From assembly GCF_004217145.1 (NCBI RefSeq), contig NZ_SHKR01000011.1, forward strand, positions 1,302,001 through 1,366,000: a DNA stretch of 64,000 nucleotides, written 5' to 3'. A program made the translations under genes and the position numbers. The DNA is from Kribbella rubisoli (GTDB lineage: Bacteria > Actinomycetota > Actinomycetes > Propionibacteriales > Kribbellaceae). Positions within the stretch are counted from its first letter, which is position 1, and every line of letters starts with the position of its first letter. The notes below the pieces were generated by a model. It worked only from the letters and a program-made list of their open reading frames with translations. It did not search any database and was not told the origin of the DNA. Shown here one piece after another: positions 34,003 to 43,773 of this stretch.

Positions 34003-35765
34003 GAGCCGATCACCCCCGCCAGGATCGCGAGCGCGACCGCGCCGACCACGGCCGCGGCCAAATACGTCTGCACGTTGCCGGTCTGCAGCTTCCGGAAGCC
34101 CTGCGACGCCAGTACTCCGGCCCGCCCGGTCGCCCGTACATAAGCCCCGATCACGTCCCGATCGTTGCCGACCGCGAGCTTCGCCAGCCATCCCACCGGT
34201 ACGACGAACAGCCGCTGGTACGCCGGATCGACGCCGTACTCACGCTCCAGCACGACCGGTCGCGGATCGGCGCCCCGATGCCAGAGCGAGTACGCCGCGA
34301 GGCCGCCGAGCAGGGCGAGGACGGTCGTGATCAGCGCGATCACCACGTTGAGGTGCACGCCGTCGGTGTAGCCCAAGCCGATCGCACCGATCGCGAGCAG
34401 CACCATCGGCGCGAGCATCAGCCACGACCCGTCGCGGAGCTTGTTGGCGTCGGGCTCGTCGAGATCCGCCATCGGGTCGTCGCCTTCGAACGCGCCGACC
34501 GCACCCGCGAGGGCCGGCGTACGGAAGAACACCCACAACCACATGCGCACGCAGTAGAACGCCGTCATCGCCGTGGTCACGCAGACCGAGACGAGCACGA
34601 TCCAGCCGACCGTCGACCCGTCCTTGGCCTGCTCCCACGCGGCCTCGACCACGGAGTCCTTGGAGAAGAAGCCGGCGAACCCCGGCACGCCGGCCAGCGC
34701 CGCGAGGCCGATCGTCATCGTCACGAACGTCACCCGCAACTGCTTCCGCGATGCGCCCCGGCGGGTGTAACGACGCAGTACGACGAAGGCGGCGCTGCCG
34801 ACCTGATGCAGCAGCACGCCGGCGCACAGGAAGAGCAGGCCCTTGAACGCCGCGTGCGTCAGCAGCTGGAAGAGCGCGGCCCGGCGACCGTCGTGCGTGC
34901 CGAGCGAGAGCCCCGCGAACATGATCGCCAACTGGCTGACGGTCGACCAGGCCAGCACCCGCTTGACTTCGACGGCCGCCATCGCGCAGGACGCGGCGAA
35001 CAGCATCGTCACGCAGGCGACCACGGCCAGCACGGTGAGGGTGGTCTGGGCCTCGACGAACACGTTGTACAGCCGGGCGATCAGGAACACACCGGCGGCA
35101 ACCATCGTCGCCGCGTGGATCAGCGCGCTGACCGGGCTCGGACCGGGCATCGCGTCCGGAAGCCAGGTCTGCAGCGGGACCTGCGCGGACTTGCCGATGA
35201 CACCGACCAGCAGCAGGATCGTGCCGATCGTCAGCGTGTGCGGCTCGATCGGGCCGCTGCCGAGCTCGGAGATCCGGAACGTGTGATAGCCGACGCCGAG
35301 GACGAAGATCCCGAACAGGAAGCCGACATCGCCGAGCCTGGTCATCAGGAACGCCTTCATCGCGCCGGCCCGGGCGTCGCGGCGCTCCCAGTAGTGACCG
35401 ATCAGCAGGTACGAGCAGACGCCCATCACCTCCCAGCCGATCAGCAGGAGGAACAGGTTGTCCGAGATCACGACCGTCACCATCGCCGCGGTGAACAGCG
35501 TGACGAGAGCCGTGTACGACGCGATGCGCTCGCGGACGTACCCGATCGAATAGACCTGGACGCAGGTGGAGACGACACCGACGATCGCGAGCATCAGCAC
35601 GGTCAGGCCGTCGGTGCGGAACTCGTACGAGAACCAGAAGTCCTCGCCGATCATCGCGCCGCCGGCCATGGTCTGCTGCGGGTCCACGCCGTACAGGAGA
35701 GCAGCGGCCAGCACGACGAGGAGCGAGAAGCCGACGCCGGCCACCCGCCAGGCGGTCGCGATCAC
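33999..35765 (-). CDS. nuoL: NADH-quinone oxidoreductase subunit L
   Basis: A 588-residue subunit, slightly shorter than the E. coli protein (about 613). It has [18 protein letters not shown] (Glu of TM5), [58 protein letters not shown] (channel Lys and core signature), and the distal region ending [19 protein letters not shown] start; the first codons overlap nuoK. This is the most distal proton-pumping subunit. Confidence 0.95.
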   Translation of the reverse strand: MIATAWRVAGVGFSLLVVLAAALLYGVDPQQTMAGGAMIGEDFWFSYEFRTDGLTVLMLAIVGVVSTCVQVYSIGYVRERIASYTALVTLFTAAMVTVVISDNLFLLLIGWEVMGVCSYLLIGHYWERRDARAGAMKAFLMTRLGDVGFLFGIFVLGVGYHTFRISELGSGPIEPHTLTIGTILLLVGVIGKSAQVPLQTWLPDAMPGPSPVSALIHAATMVAAGVFLIARLYNVFVEAQTTLTVLAVVACVTMLFAASCAMAAVEVKRVLAWSTVSQLAIMFAGLSLGTHDGRRAALFQLLTHAAFKGLLFLCAGVLLHQVGSAAFVVLRRYTRRGASRKQLRVTFVTMTIGLAALAGVPGFAGFFSKDSVVEAAWEQAKDGSTVGWIVLVSVCVTTAMTAFYCVRMWLWVFFRTPALAGAVGAFEGDDPMADLDEPDANKLRDGSWLMLAPMVLLAIGAIGLGYTDGVHLNVVIALITTVLALLGGLAAYSLWHRGADPRPVVLEREYGVDPAYQRLFVVPVGWLAKLAVGNDRDVIGAYVRATGRAGVLASQGFRKLQTGNVQTYLAAAVVGAVALAILAGVIGS

Positions 35766-36097
35766 GTGGCCTTCTCCTGTTCGACGAGCTCGTCCTGTTC
35801 GGCGAGGTCCCGGGCGGCGTCGGCGTCGACATGACCGTGGCCGCGGAACAGCAGGAGGACGATCGCCAGGCCGAGACCGATCTCGGCCGCCGCCAGCGTG
35901 ATCACGAAGACGGCCAGCGTCTGACCGGTGGCGTCGTTGATCCGCCAGGCGTCGAAGGCGACGAGGTTGAGGTTGACCGCGTTCAGCATCAGCTCGAACG
36001 ACATCAGCAGGGTGATCACGTTGCGGCGCGCGAGAACGCCGTACACCCCGATGCAGAACAGCACGACGGCCAGCAGCAGCGGGAGGATCAACGGCAC
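35762..36097 (-). CDS. nuoK: NADH-quinone oxidoreductase subunit K
   Basis: A 111-residue protein with three helices. [25 protein letters not shown] carries the conserved Glu of helix 2, and [20 protein letters not shown] the Glu of helix 3, both needed for proton translocation. The C-terminal tail is acidic. One base separates it from nuoJ, and it overlaps nuoL by 4 bp. Confidence 0.95.
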   Translation of the reverse strand: MPLILPLLLAVVLFCIGVYGVLARRNVITLLMSFELMLNAVNLNLVAFDAWRINDATGQTLAVFVITLAAAEIGLGLAIVLLLFRGHGHVDADAARDLAEQDELVEQEKAT

Positions 36098-36098
36098 G

Positions 36099-36593
36099 TC
36101 AGTCCTCCTTCTTCCGCACCGACAGGGCGATCGCTCCGATCAGCGCGGCCAGCAGGAGGACCGAGAGAACTTCGAACGGGAGCACCCAGGTCTTGAAGAC
36201 CTGCGTACCCACGGCCTGTGCGGATCCGTCCGCCACCGGCTTGATCTTCTCGTTGCCAAAGGCAAGAACCACGCCGGTGCCGAGGATCAGCGCGAGCACG
36301 GCGGCGACGACGGCCGCGAACGGGCTGCGGCCGGTCGTCAGGCTGGGCAGCGGGTTGGTCGGTGCCTTGGTCAACATCAGCGCGAACAATACGAGTACGA
36401 CGATCGCGCCGACGTACACCAGGATCTGCACCAGCGCGACGAACTCGGCGTGCAGTACGCCGAAACAGCCGGCGATCGCCCCGAGCGCGACGACCAGCCA
36501 GAGCGCGGCGTGCACGATCCGCTGGGAGGTCACGACGAAGAGGGAGGCGATGAGGGCTACGGCTCCCGCAACGCTGAAGAGGGCAGTCGTCAC
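36099..36593 (-). CDS. nuoJ: NADH-quinone oxidoreductase subunit J
   Basis: A 164-residue membrane subunit with five helices. [48 protein letters not shown] contains the family core with the conserved Glu and the VYVGAI motif. GTG 36593 overlaps the nuoI stop, which excludes the longer frame to 36671. The periplasmic loop is short. Confidence 0.94.
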   Translation of the reverse strand: MTTALFSVAGAVALIASLFVVTSQRIVHAALWLVVALGAIAGCFGVLHAEFVALVQILVYVGAIVVLVLFALMLTKAPTNPLPSLTTGRSPFAAVVAAVLALILGTGVVLAFGNEKIKPVADGSAQAVGTQVFKTWVLPFEVLSVLLLAALIGAIALSVRKKED

Positions 36594-37093
36594 GCCTCGT
36601 CCTCTTGCGTCGGGCCGGGGGGCTCTGCCGTCGGGCCGGGGTCGATGGGCTGCGGCGCGGGCACGGTCCACATCCAGTCGCGGAGGCGGTCCTTCTCGTG
36701 GGTCAGGTTGCGCAGGTCGGTCTCGGCGTACTCGAACTCCGGCGACCAGAACAACGCGTCGAACGGGCAGGCCTCGATGCAGATCCCGCAGTACATGCAG
36801 AGGCTGAAGTCGATCGCGAACCGGTCCAGCACGTTCCGGCTGCGCTCCCGCGCCTGCTCACCGACCGACGGCGCGGTCTCGGTGTGCGAATCGATGTAGA
36901 TGCACCAGCTCGGGCACTCGCGGGCGCACAGCATGCAGGAGGTGCAGTTCTCCTCCATCAGCGCGATCACACCGCGACTGCGCGGCGGCAACTCCGGCAG
37001 AACATCCGGATACTGCTCAGTCACAGACCGACGGGCCAGCGTCCTCGCGGTGACCTTCAGCCCCTCGACCAGTCCCTTGCCCGGCACCCCCAT
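36590..37093 (-). CDS. nuoI: NADH-quinone oxidoreductase subunit I (two 4Fe-4S)
   Basis: A 167-residue 8Fe ferredoxin-like subunit. Cluster motifs are C50-TS-C53-ML-C56-ARE-C60-P and C99-MY-C102-GI-C105-IEA-C109-P, giving N6a and N6b. It passes electrons between the peripheral arm and cluster N2 in NuoB. The C-terminus is Pro-rich ([19 protein letters not shown]). In this window it is the first gene of the I-N block, 46 bp after the MetF-like frames. Confidence 0.95.
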   Translation of the reverse strand: MGVPGKGLVEGLKVTARTLARRSVTEQYPDVLPELPPRSRGVIALMEENCTSCMLCARECPSWCIYIDSHTETAPSVGEQARERSRNVLDRFAIDFSLCMYCGICIEACPFDALFWSPEFEYAETDLRNLTHEKDRLRDWMWTVPAPQPIDPGPTAEPPGPTQEDEA

Positions 37094-37139
37094 GCTCCAC
37101 CTCCCGTCTCTAAGCAGGACACTAGCTGATCTGCCGCGC

Positions 37140-37897
37140 TTACAGGTCCCGTTCCAGGCGGGCCGCGACCTGGCGGTACCGGCTCACCGGTATCAGATGA
37201 ACGCCGTCGAAGGCACCCGAGTCACGGATCTTCAGGATTTGCTCGCAGGCGTGGTCGACGCCGGCGTCCGGGTCGCGCTCCACCGCCTCGATCAGTTCGT
37301 CGGGGATCGTGAGCTGGGGCAGGGCGGCGAGGTTGTGGGCCATCTTCGCCGAGGCGAGCACCATCACCCGGCGTACACCGGGATGTCCAGGTCGACCGAC
37401 TCGCGCCAGCGGAGGAGCTCGTCGAGGTCGTAGCTGACCTGCACGTACAGGAAGTCGGCCTCGGCCTTCCAGCGCGGGACCTTCGTCAGGCGGGACGCGG
37501 CGCCGACCTGGAAGGGGTTGCAGCCGGGGTACGTCGTGTCGCGCGCCTGCTCGATCATCGTGCGGACCGTGAGCTGGCTCGTCCGAGCACCTTCCGCGGG
37601 ATCGTCGCCGTGGACGAACAAGAACTGCTCCACGCCGTACGCCGCCGCCGTCAGGAGATCCCGGCGGAAGCCGAGCAGGTTGCGGTCCCGTGAGTTGAGG
37701 CAGGCGATGCCCCGGGCACCCATCAACTGCACCTCGTTGGCCACCGCGACGCTGGACACGGTCGCCCGGCCGATGTGGTTGTCCGGGATCAGGAACCCGT
37801 CCGCGATCGGACTCATCACCCCGATCTGGTGCCGAACCCGCTTCAGATCGGGCCGAGTAGGCGGCTCCACCTCACAGACCAGCTCAAATCCCCGCAC
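37140..37897 (-). pseudogene. methylenetetrahydrofolate reductase-like gene split by a frameshift
   Basis: Two abutting frames make one MetF-like TIM barrel. The first (37364-37897, 177 residues) has FELVCEVEPPTRPDLKRV, IPDNHIGRATVSSVAVA, NSRDRN, FLFVHGDDP and NPFQVGAASR, and ends DIPVYAG-stop. The second (37140-37367, about 75 residues) continues MVLASAKMAHNLAALPQL...[11 protein letters not shown]. One extra G in the GGG run (complement of 37367-37369) would fuse them as VYAGVMVLASAKMA. It is therefore a recent frameshift, a sequencing error, or a naturally split gene with coupled starts (GTGATG at the junction). Confidence 0.75.
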
Positions 37898-37906
37898 GGG
37901 TGGACC

Positions 37907-39112
37907 CTACGCCAGACGGGTGCGAAGGAAGTTTTGTTCGGCCTGATTGGGGGTCAGCTCGAGAGCGCGTCGGTACGCGGTCTGTGCCTCGGAGGCGCGA
38001 TCCAGCTGGGTGAGGAGGTCGGCCCGGATCGCGTGGAAGAGGTAGTACGTGTCGAGGTCGAGCGCGTCGACGAGGGTCAGCGCCGCCGCGGGGCCGTCCA
38101 CTTCGGCGACTGCAACAGCTCGGTTGAGAGCGACCACCGGAGAGGGCTCGAGGGTGAGCAGGTGGTCGTAGAGCTGGACGATCTGGCGCCAGTCCGTGGC
38201 CTCGGCGGTCGTCGCGTCGGCGTGGACGGCGTTGATGGCGGCCTGGAGTTGGTACGGGCCGGGGTGGTCGCGGCGGAGGCATCGGCGGACCAGTGCTTGG
38301 CCCTCGTCGATCAACTCCCGGTCCCAGAGTGTGCGGTCCTGCTCGCGGAGGCGGATCAGCGCGCCGTCGGGGCCGACTCTTGCAGGGCGGCGGGAGTGCT
38401 GAAGGAGCATCAGCGCGAGTAAGCCGACGGCCTCGGGTTCATCGGGCATGAGGTCGGCCACCAGCCGGCCGAGGCGGATCGCCTCCTTCGACAGCTCGTC
38501 GCGGACGAGCGTTTCGCCCGACGACGCGGCGTACCCCTCGTTGAAGATCAGGTAGACGACCGCGAGTACGCCGCGCACACGCTCAGGCAGGTCGGCCTCA
38601 TACGGGACGCGGTACGGGATGGCGGCCGCGCGGATCTTCGCCTTCGCGCGGACCAGGCGTTGCGCCATCGTCGGCTCGGGCACGAGGAACGCGTGGGCGA
38701 TCTCGGTGGTGGTGAGGCCGCCGAGCATGCGCAGGGTGAGCGCGACGCGGACGTTGAGCGCGAGGGCCGGGTGACAGCAGGTGAAGATCAGCCGCAGACG
38801 GTCGTCGTACACGGCACCCACCTCCTCCGGCTCGTCCTCGGCATGCAGCAGTGCCACCTGGGCCGCCTGGGCCTGCTTGTCCGCCCGCGCGGACTCGCGG
38901 CGCAGGCGGTCGATCGCCCGGTTCCGGGCGGTTGTGATGATCCAGCCGGCCGGACTCGGCGGTACGCCGCTCTCCGGCCACTTCTCCACCGCCGCCGCGA
39001 ACGCGTCCTGGACGGCGTCCTCGGCGATCTCCAGATCCCCGAACACGCGCGTCAACACGGCAACCGCCCGCCCGTGCTCGGCCCGGAAGATCGCCGCGAG
39101 ATCGGATGTCAC
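37907..39112 (-). CDS. ECF42-type RNA polymerase sigma factor with C-terminal TPR-like domain
   Basis: A 401-residue sigma factor. Region 2 is [67 protein letters not shown]; region 4 is [39 protein letters not shown]. The long C-terminal part (about 200 residues; [63 protein letters not shown]) is TPR-like and typical of ECF42. That group is linked to DGPF proteins, and one lies directly upstream with a 4-bp overlap. No anti-sigma gene is present; the extension is thought to control activity. Confidence 0.92.
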   Translation of the reverse strand: MTSDLAAIFRAEHGRAVAVLTRVFGDLEIAEDAVQDAFAAAVEKWPESGVPPSPAGWIITTARNRAIDRLRRESARADKQAQAAQVALLHAEDEPEEVGAVYDDRLRLIFTCCHPALALNVRVALTLRMLGGLTTTEIAHAFLVPEPTMAQRLVRAKAKIRAAAIPYRVPYEADLPERVRGVLAVVYLIFNEGYAASSGETLVRDELSKEAIRLGRLVADLMPDEPEAVGLLALMLLQHSRRPARVGPDGALIRLREQDRTLWDRELIDEGQALVRRCLRRDHPGPYQLQAAINAVHADATTAEATDWRQIVQLYDHLLTLEPSPVVALNRAVAVAEVDGPAAALTLVDALDLDTYYLFHAIRADLLTQLDRASEAQTAYRRALELTPNQAEQNFLRTRLA

Positions 39113-39453
39113 GACTGGAAGGGACGGACTTCTACGGAGAGGTTGCGGAGAACCATGGCCAAGCGGCGGGCCCAGTGCAGGGCTGCGTCGAGGTCGTCGA
39201 CCTGGATGACGGTGAAGCCGCCAAGGTGCTCCTTGCCCTCGGTGAACGGACCGTCGGTGATCAGCACCTCGTCACCTTGAGCCTTCAGGACGGTCGCCGT
39301 CTCCGGCGGGTGCAGCCCCGCCGCGAACACCCAGACGCCGGCGGCCTGCATCTCCTCGTTCAGCGCCTTCAGCTCGCGCATGATCGGGTCGAGGACCTCA
39401 GGCTCGGGGATCACGCCGTCAGGCTGGTAGATGCTGAGCAGGTACTGGTTCAT
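39109..39453 (-). CDS. DGPF/YCII-domain protein paired with the ECF42 sigma factor
   Basis: A 114-residue protein, [13 protein letters not shown]..., with the exact DGPF motif in [40 protein letters not shown] proteins are the standard neighbours and probable targets of ECF42 sigma factors. AGGAGG lies 5 nt before ATG 39453, better than GTG 39456. Its stop overlaps the sigma gene start (ATGA). A similar protein is encoded at 19249-19602. Confidence 0.92.
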   Translation of the reverse strand: MNQYLLSIYQPDGVIPEPEVLDPIMRELKALNEEMQAAGVWVFAAGLHPPETATVLKAQGDEVLITDGPFTEGKEHLGGFTVIQVDDLDAALHWARRLAMVLRNLSVEVRPFQS

Positions 39454-39494
39454 CACAACCTCCTAGTCAGTCTGTACCACCTACACGAACGCGA

Positions 39495-40790
39495 TCAGCC
39501 CCGATCGACAGGCAGCACCACCGTAATCTCCAGGCCGCCGCCGCCCCGCGGTACGGCGGTAACCGCGCCGCCGTGGGCCTCGGCCACCGAGCGGACGATC
39601 GACAGCCCGAGCCCGGCGCCCTTCCCGCCAACCAGCCGCTCGGCGCCCAGCCGGTAGAACGGCTTGAACAGGCTCTCCACCTCGTACGGCGGGATCTCGG
39701 GCCCGGTGTTGGCCACGACCACCTGCACCTCGTCCCCGACTGTCTTACTGATCACGCGAACCCACCGGTCGGACCCGGATCCCAGGCCCATCACAATCGA
39801 CAACTCCCCGCCGTCGCCCGCGTGATCGACCTGCCGCGGCCCGATTGTGATGGCCTGGGGATCCGCGTTGTGCCGGATCCCGTTCTCCACGAGGTTGTGC
39901 ACGAGCCGCTCGAGGAGCAGCGCGTCGCCCCGGGTCGGCGCGTCTCCGGGGCCGCGGACGAGCTCGACCCCGGCGGCGGTCGCCTCCGCCGCCAACTGAC
40001 TGGCCACGTGGGTCACGACGTCGCTCAGGTTCACCGGATAGACCGTCGTGAGCTGCTTCTCGGAGTCGGCGAGGATCAGCAACCCCTCGATCAGTTGCTC
40101 ATGCCGGGCGTTGATCGTCAGCAGGCTCTCGCCCAGTTCCTTCACATCGGCAGACGCCGTACGTCGGTGCATCGCGACCTCGACCAGCGCACGTCCGAGG
40201 GTCAACGGCGTACGCAGCTCATGCGATGCGTTGGCAACGAACCGGCGCTGACCGTCGAACGAATGGTCCAGCCGCTCGACCATCGTGTCGAACGCATCAG
40301 CCAGGTTCTTCACCTCGTCGTCAGGACCCTTCAGCGCGATCCGCTCATGCAAAGCCGCAGGTGAAGCCGAGATCCGACGAGCGGTATCGGTGACCCGATG
40401 CAGCGGCGCCAGCACCCGCCCGGCCACCAGCCACCCGAATCCAGCCGCCAACCCACCGACCGCGACCAGCGCGATACTCCCCTGGATCAGCAGCGACTTG
40501 ATCGCGGCCTGCCGGACCTGCTCGCGCTGCTGCTCGAGCACCTTCTCCGCGTCCGAACCGGTCAGTACGGCGCCGTCCTTGTTCATCACGTAGACGTCGT
40601 TGGTCGGCGGCGGCGGCTTCTGAGCGCCCGGCCCTGGGCTCAGATACGTCCCCTTCACGATCACCCGGTACTGCTGGCCGAGGTTCGCGTTGAACAGCGC
40701 ATACGTCACCCCGAGCAGCAGCACCCCGGCCACCATGAACAACCCGCCGTACAGCAAGGTCAGCCGGCCCCGCAGCGTCAGCCGCCTCAT
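39495..40790 (-). CDS. sensor histidine kinase with a 33-residue in-frame insertion in the ATPase domain
   Basis: A 431-residue kinase. TM1 (about 11-32) and TM2 (102-124) flank a short extracytoplasmic sensor. A HAMP follows (125-178), then the H-box FVANASHELRTPLT with H190, N-box HNLVENGIRHN (298-308), G1 NTG (361-363) and G2 GKGAGLGLSIV. Residues 309-341 have no counterpart in typical kinases. Taking them out joins ENGIRHN directly to RWVRVISKTVGDEVQVVVANTG, a normal junction. Those 99 bases form the palindromic element listed separately. Coupled to the response regulator by ATGA. Confidence 0.92.
   Translation of the reverse strand: MRRLTLRGRLTLLYGGLFMVAGVLLLGVTYALFNANLGQQYRVIVKGTYLSPGPGAQKPPPPTNDVYVMNKDGAVLTGSDAEKVLEQQREQVRQAAIKSLLIQGSIALVAVGGLAAGFGWLVAGRVLAPLHRVTDTARRISASPAALHERIALKGPDDEVKNLADAFDTMVERLDHSFDGQRRFVANASHELRTPLTLGRALVEVAMHRRTASADVKELGESLLTINARHEQLIEGLLILADSEKQLTTVYPVNLSDVVTHVASQLAAEATAAGVELVRGPGDAPTRGDALLLERLVHNLVENGIRHNADPQAITIGPRQVDHAGDGGELSIVMGLGSGSDRWVRVISKTVGDEVQVVVANTGPEIPPYEVESLFKPFYRLGAERLVGGKGAGLGLSIVRSVAEAHGGAVTAVPRGGGGLEITVVLPVDRG
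39768..39866. repeat. palindromic element inside the histidine kinase gene (copy 1)
   Basis: Within this 99-bp in-frame insert, arm 39777-39799 (starts GGATCCCAGG, ends CATCACAATCG) pairs with 39842-39864 apart from a one-base slip in the middle. The right arm with flank (39842-39868, 27 nt, starting CGATTGTGATGGCC) is identical to 61176-61202. The loop of 42 bases differs from the other copy. Confidence 0.85.
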
Positions 40791-41443
40791 GGGATGCGGT
40801 ACCCGACGCCGGTGACGGTCTCGACCACCCCCGGCTCCCCCAGCTTCCGGCGCAGCTTGAGGATCGTCAGTCGCACCGCCCCGGTGAACGGATCCACGTG
40901 CTCGTCCCATGCTTTCTCCAGCAGTTGTTCGGCCGACACGGTCGCGCCGTCGGCCCGCAGCAACTCCGCGAGTACGGCGAACTCCTTCTTCGACAACGGC
41001 ACGTACCTGCCATCGCGGAACACCTCGTGGCGTGCCGGATCCAGCGTCACCCCGGCACGCCGCAGTACGGGCGGATCGGCCGGACGACTCCGCCGCCCCA
41101 GCGCCAGGACCCGGGCAGCCAGCTCGGCGAACGCGAATGGCTTGGTCAGGTAATCGTCCGCACCGAGTCCGAGCCCTTCCACCCGGTCCGTGACCGCGGC
41201 AGCGGCCGTCAGCATCAGCACCCGGGTGTCCGACCCGGACTGCACCAGTTGCCGGCACACCTCATCGCCGTGCACGACCGGGATGTCGCGGTCCAGCACG
41301 AGTACGTCGTACGCGTTCACCGACAGCCGTTCGAGCGCAGCGCCGCCGTCACCGACCACGTCGACCGCGTGTGACTCGTCACGCAGCCACTCCGCGATCG
41401 CTGCCGCCAGCAACGGTTCGTCCTCGACCACCAGAACCCGCAC
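40787..41443 (-). CDS. OmpR-family response regulator
   Basis: A 218-residue regulator. The receiver has acidic residues E7 and D8 (VEDEP), phospho-acceptor D51 in LVLDRDIP, T79 and K101 in YLTKPF. The C-terminal winged helix is of OmpR/PhoB type (VPLSKKEFAVLAELLRADGATVSAEQLLEKAWDEHVDPFTGAVRLTILKLRRKLGEPGVVETVTGVGYRIP). It is divergent from a lipoprotein-adaptor-ABC operon, with tandem direct repeats between them at 11-nt spacing, so autoregulation and control of that operon are likely. Confidence 0.94.
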   Translation of the reverse strand: MRVLVVEDEPLLAAAIAEWLRDESHAVDVVGDGGAALERLSVNAYDVLVLDRDIPVVHGDEVCRQLVQSGSDTRVLMLTAAAAVTDRVEGLGLGADDYLTKPFAFAELAARVLALGRRSRPADPPVLRRAGVTLDPARHEVFRDGRYVPLSKKEFAVLAELLRADGATVSAEQLLEKAWDEHVDPFTGAVRLTILKLRRKLGEPGVVETVTGVGYRIP

Positions 41444-41462
41444 GCACCCATGATCCCCGACG

Positions 41463-41510
41463 CCCGTGTTTCCCCCGTGTTAGCGCACTCGGAAACGGCC
41501 GGGAAACGGC
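41463..41510. promoter_or_regulatory. tandem direct repeats, candidate response-regulator boxes
   Basis: CCCGTGTT occurs at 41463-41470 and 41474-41481, and GGAAACGGC at 41491-41499 and 41502-41510. Both pairs repeat at exactly 11 nt, the spacing of OmpR/PhoB dimers binding on one face of DNA. They lie between the response regulator and the divergent lipoprotein gene. Confidence 0.6.
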
Positions 41511-41549
41511 GTCCGGCGAAGGCTTCGGGGAAACGAGAGGAGCGCACCG

Positions 41550-42059
41550 ATGCGCAAGACCATCCTGGCCGCCACCGTGCTCGCGGCCGCCGTACTCATC
41601 ACCGGCTGCGGAGCGGACAAGCCCGACGCCCAGGTCGCCTCTGGCTCCGGCGCCCAGCAGTCCACCACACCGACCAGTGCGCCGGCCAGCCTCAGCCAGG
41701 ACGAGATGGCGGTCAAGTTCACCCAGTGCCTGCGGGAGAACGGCCTGAACGTCCCGGACCCGGAGCCGGGCAAGGGACCGATGCTCAAGTTCGACAAGAA
41801 CTCTGGGGTCACCCAGGAGCAGGTCCAGAAGGCGATGGAGGCGTGCCGCGAGTACGACCCGCAGTCGCAGGGCAGCGCCAACCCGCAGCAGGCGGAGAAC
41901 GGCCGCGAGTACGCCGAGTGCATGCGGAAGAACGGTGTCGAGAAGTTCCCGGACCCGAAGCCGGACCAGCGCGGCATCATGATCGGCCCGGGCGTCGCCG
42001 ACGACCCCGACTTCCAGAAGGCGCAGGGCGCCTGCCAGAGCATCCTGGCCGCGCGGTGA
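41550..42059 (+). CDS. lipoprotein of an envelope ABC system
   Basis: A 169-residue lipoprotein with signal MRKTILAATVLAAAVLITGC (lipobox ITGC). The mature part has two similar Cys-containing segments, MAVKFTQCLRENGLNVPDPEPG and YAECMRKNGVEKFPDPKPD, plus two more Cys (MEACREY, QGACQS), so two disulfides are plausible. Homologues usually precede peptidoglycan-binding/HlyD and MacB-like genes, as here. GAGAGGAG precedes the start. The role is unknown, perhaps ligand sensing or stabilising the export complex. Confidence 0.82.
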   Translation: MRKTILAATVLAAAVLITGCGADKPDAQVASGSGAQQSTTPTSAPASLSQDEMAVKFTQCLRENGLNVPDPEPGKGPMLKFDKNSGVTQEQVQKAMEACREYDPQSQGSANPQQAENGREYAECMRKNGVEKFPDPKPDQRGIMIGPGVADDPDFQKAQGACQSILAAR

Positions 42060-43111
42060 TGCGTAAGGCACTGACGGCTGTCGTCGTCCTGGCCGCCGGG
42101 GGCGCCGCGAGCGCGTTCCTGGTGAACCGGGGCGACACCAGCCAGGCTACGAACCAGGCCGCGCAGGCCTTGCCGGTCAACACCACCAAGGTCACCCAAC
42201 AGACCTTGAAGGACACCGAGACCGAGGACGGCCAACTCGGCTTCGGTACGACGTCCTCCGCCGTCAGCCGGATCGCCGGCACCGTCACCGCCGTACCGGA
42301 CAGCGGGCAGGAGCTGCGGCGCGGGAACACCGTCTACAGCATCGACAACAAACCGACGATCCTGCTGTACGGCGCGCTGCCGGCGTACCGGAAGCTGTCG
42401 ATCGGGGCCGAGGGCAACGACGTGTTGCAGCTCGAACAGAACCTCAAGGCGATGGGGTACACCGGCTTCACCGTCGACGACGAGTACACCGACGCCACTG
42501 CCGAAGCGGTCGAGGAGTGGCAGGACGATCTCGGCCTGGACGAGACCGGGGTCGTCGAGCTCGGCAGCGTGCTGTTCGCACCTGGTCACATCCGCATCGA
42601 CAGCGTGCAAGGTCAGGAGGGTACGCCGCTCGGCCCGAACCAGCCGGTGCTCTCGTACACCGGCACGACCCGGGCCGTCACGGTCCAGCTCGACGCGGCG
42701 GACCAGCGACTTGCCGTGATGGGTGCGGCGGTCACGGTAGCGCTGCCGGACGGCAAGACCGTGCCAGGCCGGATCGAGAAGGTGTCGACGGTGATCATCC
42801 CGGCGGAGAGCCCGGACAAGGACCCCGAGACCAAGGTCGAGGTGATCGTTGCCATCGCCAACCAAAAGGCCGTGGCCGCTTGGTCGTCAGCGGCAACTGA
42901 TGTCACCTTCACCGCCTCGGAACGCAAGAACGTCCTGACCGTCCCCGTCGCGGCTCTGGTCGCGCTCCGCGAAGGCGGGTTCGGAGTCGAGGTCACGGAC
43001 GGTACGACGTCGCACTACGCGCCTGTGAAGACCGGGTTGTTCGCGAGCGGCCAGGTCGAGGTCAGCGGCACCGGGATCAAGGCCGGCACGACAGTCGGGA
43101 TTCCGAAGTGA
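42059..43111 (+). CDS. peptidoglycan-binding, HlyD-like periplasmic adaptor
   Basis: A 350-residue adaptor. An N-terminal signal-anchor ([19 protein letters not shown]) is followed by a lipoyl/barrel half ([23 protein letters not shown]), then a PG_binding_1 domain inserted at about 120-165 ([52 protein letters not shown]), and the C-terminal beta-barrel ([18 protein letters not shown]). It should link the MacB-type transporter to the cell wall. ATG 42059 overlaps the lipoprotein stop by one base (TGATG). Confidence 0.9.
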   Translation: MRKALTAVVVLAAGGAASAFLVNRGDTSQATNQAAQALPVNTTKVTQQTLKDTETEDGQLGFGTTSSAVSRIAGTVTAVPDSGQELRRGNTVYSIDNKPTILLYGALPAYRKLSIGAEGNDVLQLEQNLKAMGYTGFTVDDEYTDATAEAVEEWQDDLGLDETGVVELGSVLFAPGHIRIDSVQGQEGTPLGPNQPVLSYTGTTRAVTVQLDAADQRLAVMGAAVTVALPDGKTVPGRIEKVSTVIIPAESPDKDPETKVEVIVAIANQKAVAAWSSAATDVTFTASERKNVLTVPVAALVALREGGFGVEVTDGTTSHYAPVKTGLFASGQVEVSGTGIKAGTTVGIPK

Positions 43112-43773
43112 TCGAGCTGAGCGAAGTGACCAAGGTGTATCCGGGCGGCGTGAACGCGCTCGGCGGAGTCAGCCTGCGGATCGATGCGGGCGAGCTGGTC
43201 GCGATCGTCGGCCCGTCCGGCTCCGGCAAGTCCACGATGCTGAACGTGCTCGGCACCCTCGACCGCCCGACCTCCGGCACCGTCCACATCGATCGGTACG
43301 ACGTGGCGCGGCTGTCCGACGCCGGGCTGTCGGCGTTGCGGGCGACCCGGATCGGCTTCGTGTTCCAGCAGTTCCATCTGGCCGCGGGCGTCCGTGCGGT
43401 GGACAATGTCGCCGACGGGTTGTTGTACTCCGGTCTGCGGCTGGGCGTACGACGGCGGCGGGCTGCGGCCGCGCTGGTACGGGTCGGGCTCGGGCACCGG
43501 CTGGATCACGAGCCGCATGAGCTGTCCGGTGGCGAACGACAACGCGTCGCCGTTGCGCGAGCAGTCGCCGGCGAACCCGCCGTCCTGCTGGCCGACGAAC
43601 CGACCGGGGCCCTCGACTCCGCATCCGGCGCCGGCGTGATGGAACTGCTGCGCGACCTGCACGCCGCCGGTACGACGGTCGTCGTCATCACGCACGACCG
43701 GGACATCGCCGCCTCCCTCCCCCGCCAGGTCCGCATGCGCGACGGCCGCATCATCGAGGAGATCCGCTCATGA
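43108..43773 (+). CDS. ABC transporter ATP-binding protein (MacB/LolD type)
   Basis: A 221-residue ATPase. Walker A GPSGSGKS (35-42), Q-loop [17 protein letters not shown], signature [14 protein letters not shown], Walker [14 protein letters not shown] and the H-loop VVITHDRD are all intact. The [18 protein letters not shown] pattern is typical of the MacB/LolD/FtsE class, which drives mechanotransmission rather than a classic transport pore. It overlaps both neighbours by 4 bp. Confidence 0.95.
   Translation: MIELSEVTKVYPGGVNALGGVSLRIDAGELVAIVGPSGSGKSTMLNVLGTLDRPTSGTVHIDRYDVARLSDAGLSALRATRIGFVFQQFHLAAGVRAVDNVADGLLYSGLRLGVRRRRAAAALVRVGLGHRLDHEPHELSGGERQRVAVARAVAGEPAVLLADEPTGALDSASGAGVMELLRDLHAAGTTVVVITHDRDIAASLPRQVRMRDGRIIEEIRS

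Noticed and set aside
37140..37367. Independent 75-residue gene downstream of the MetF-like frame
   Set aside because: Its sequence is the natural C-terminus of MetF-like proteins and joins the upstream frame after a one-base correction.
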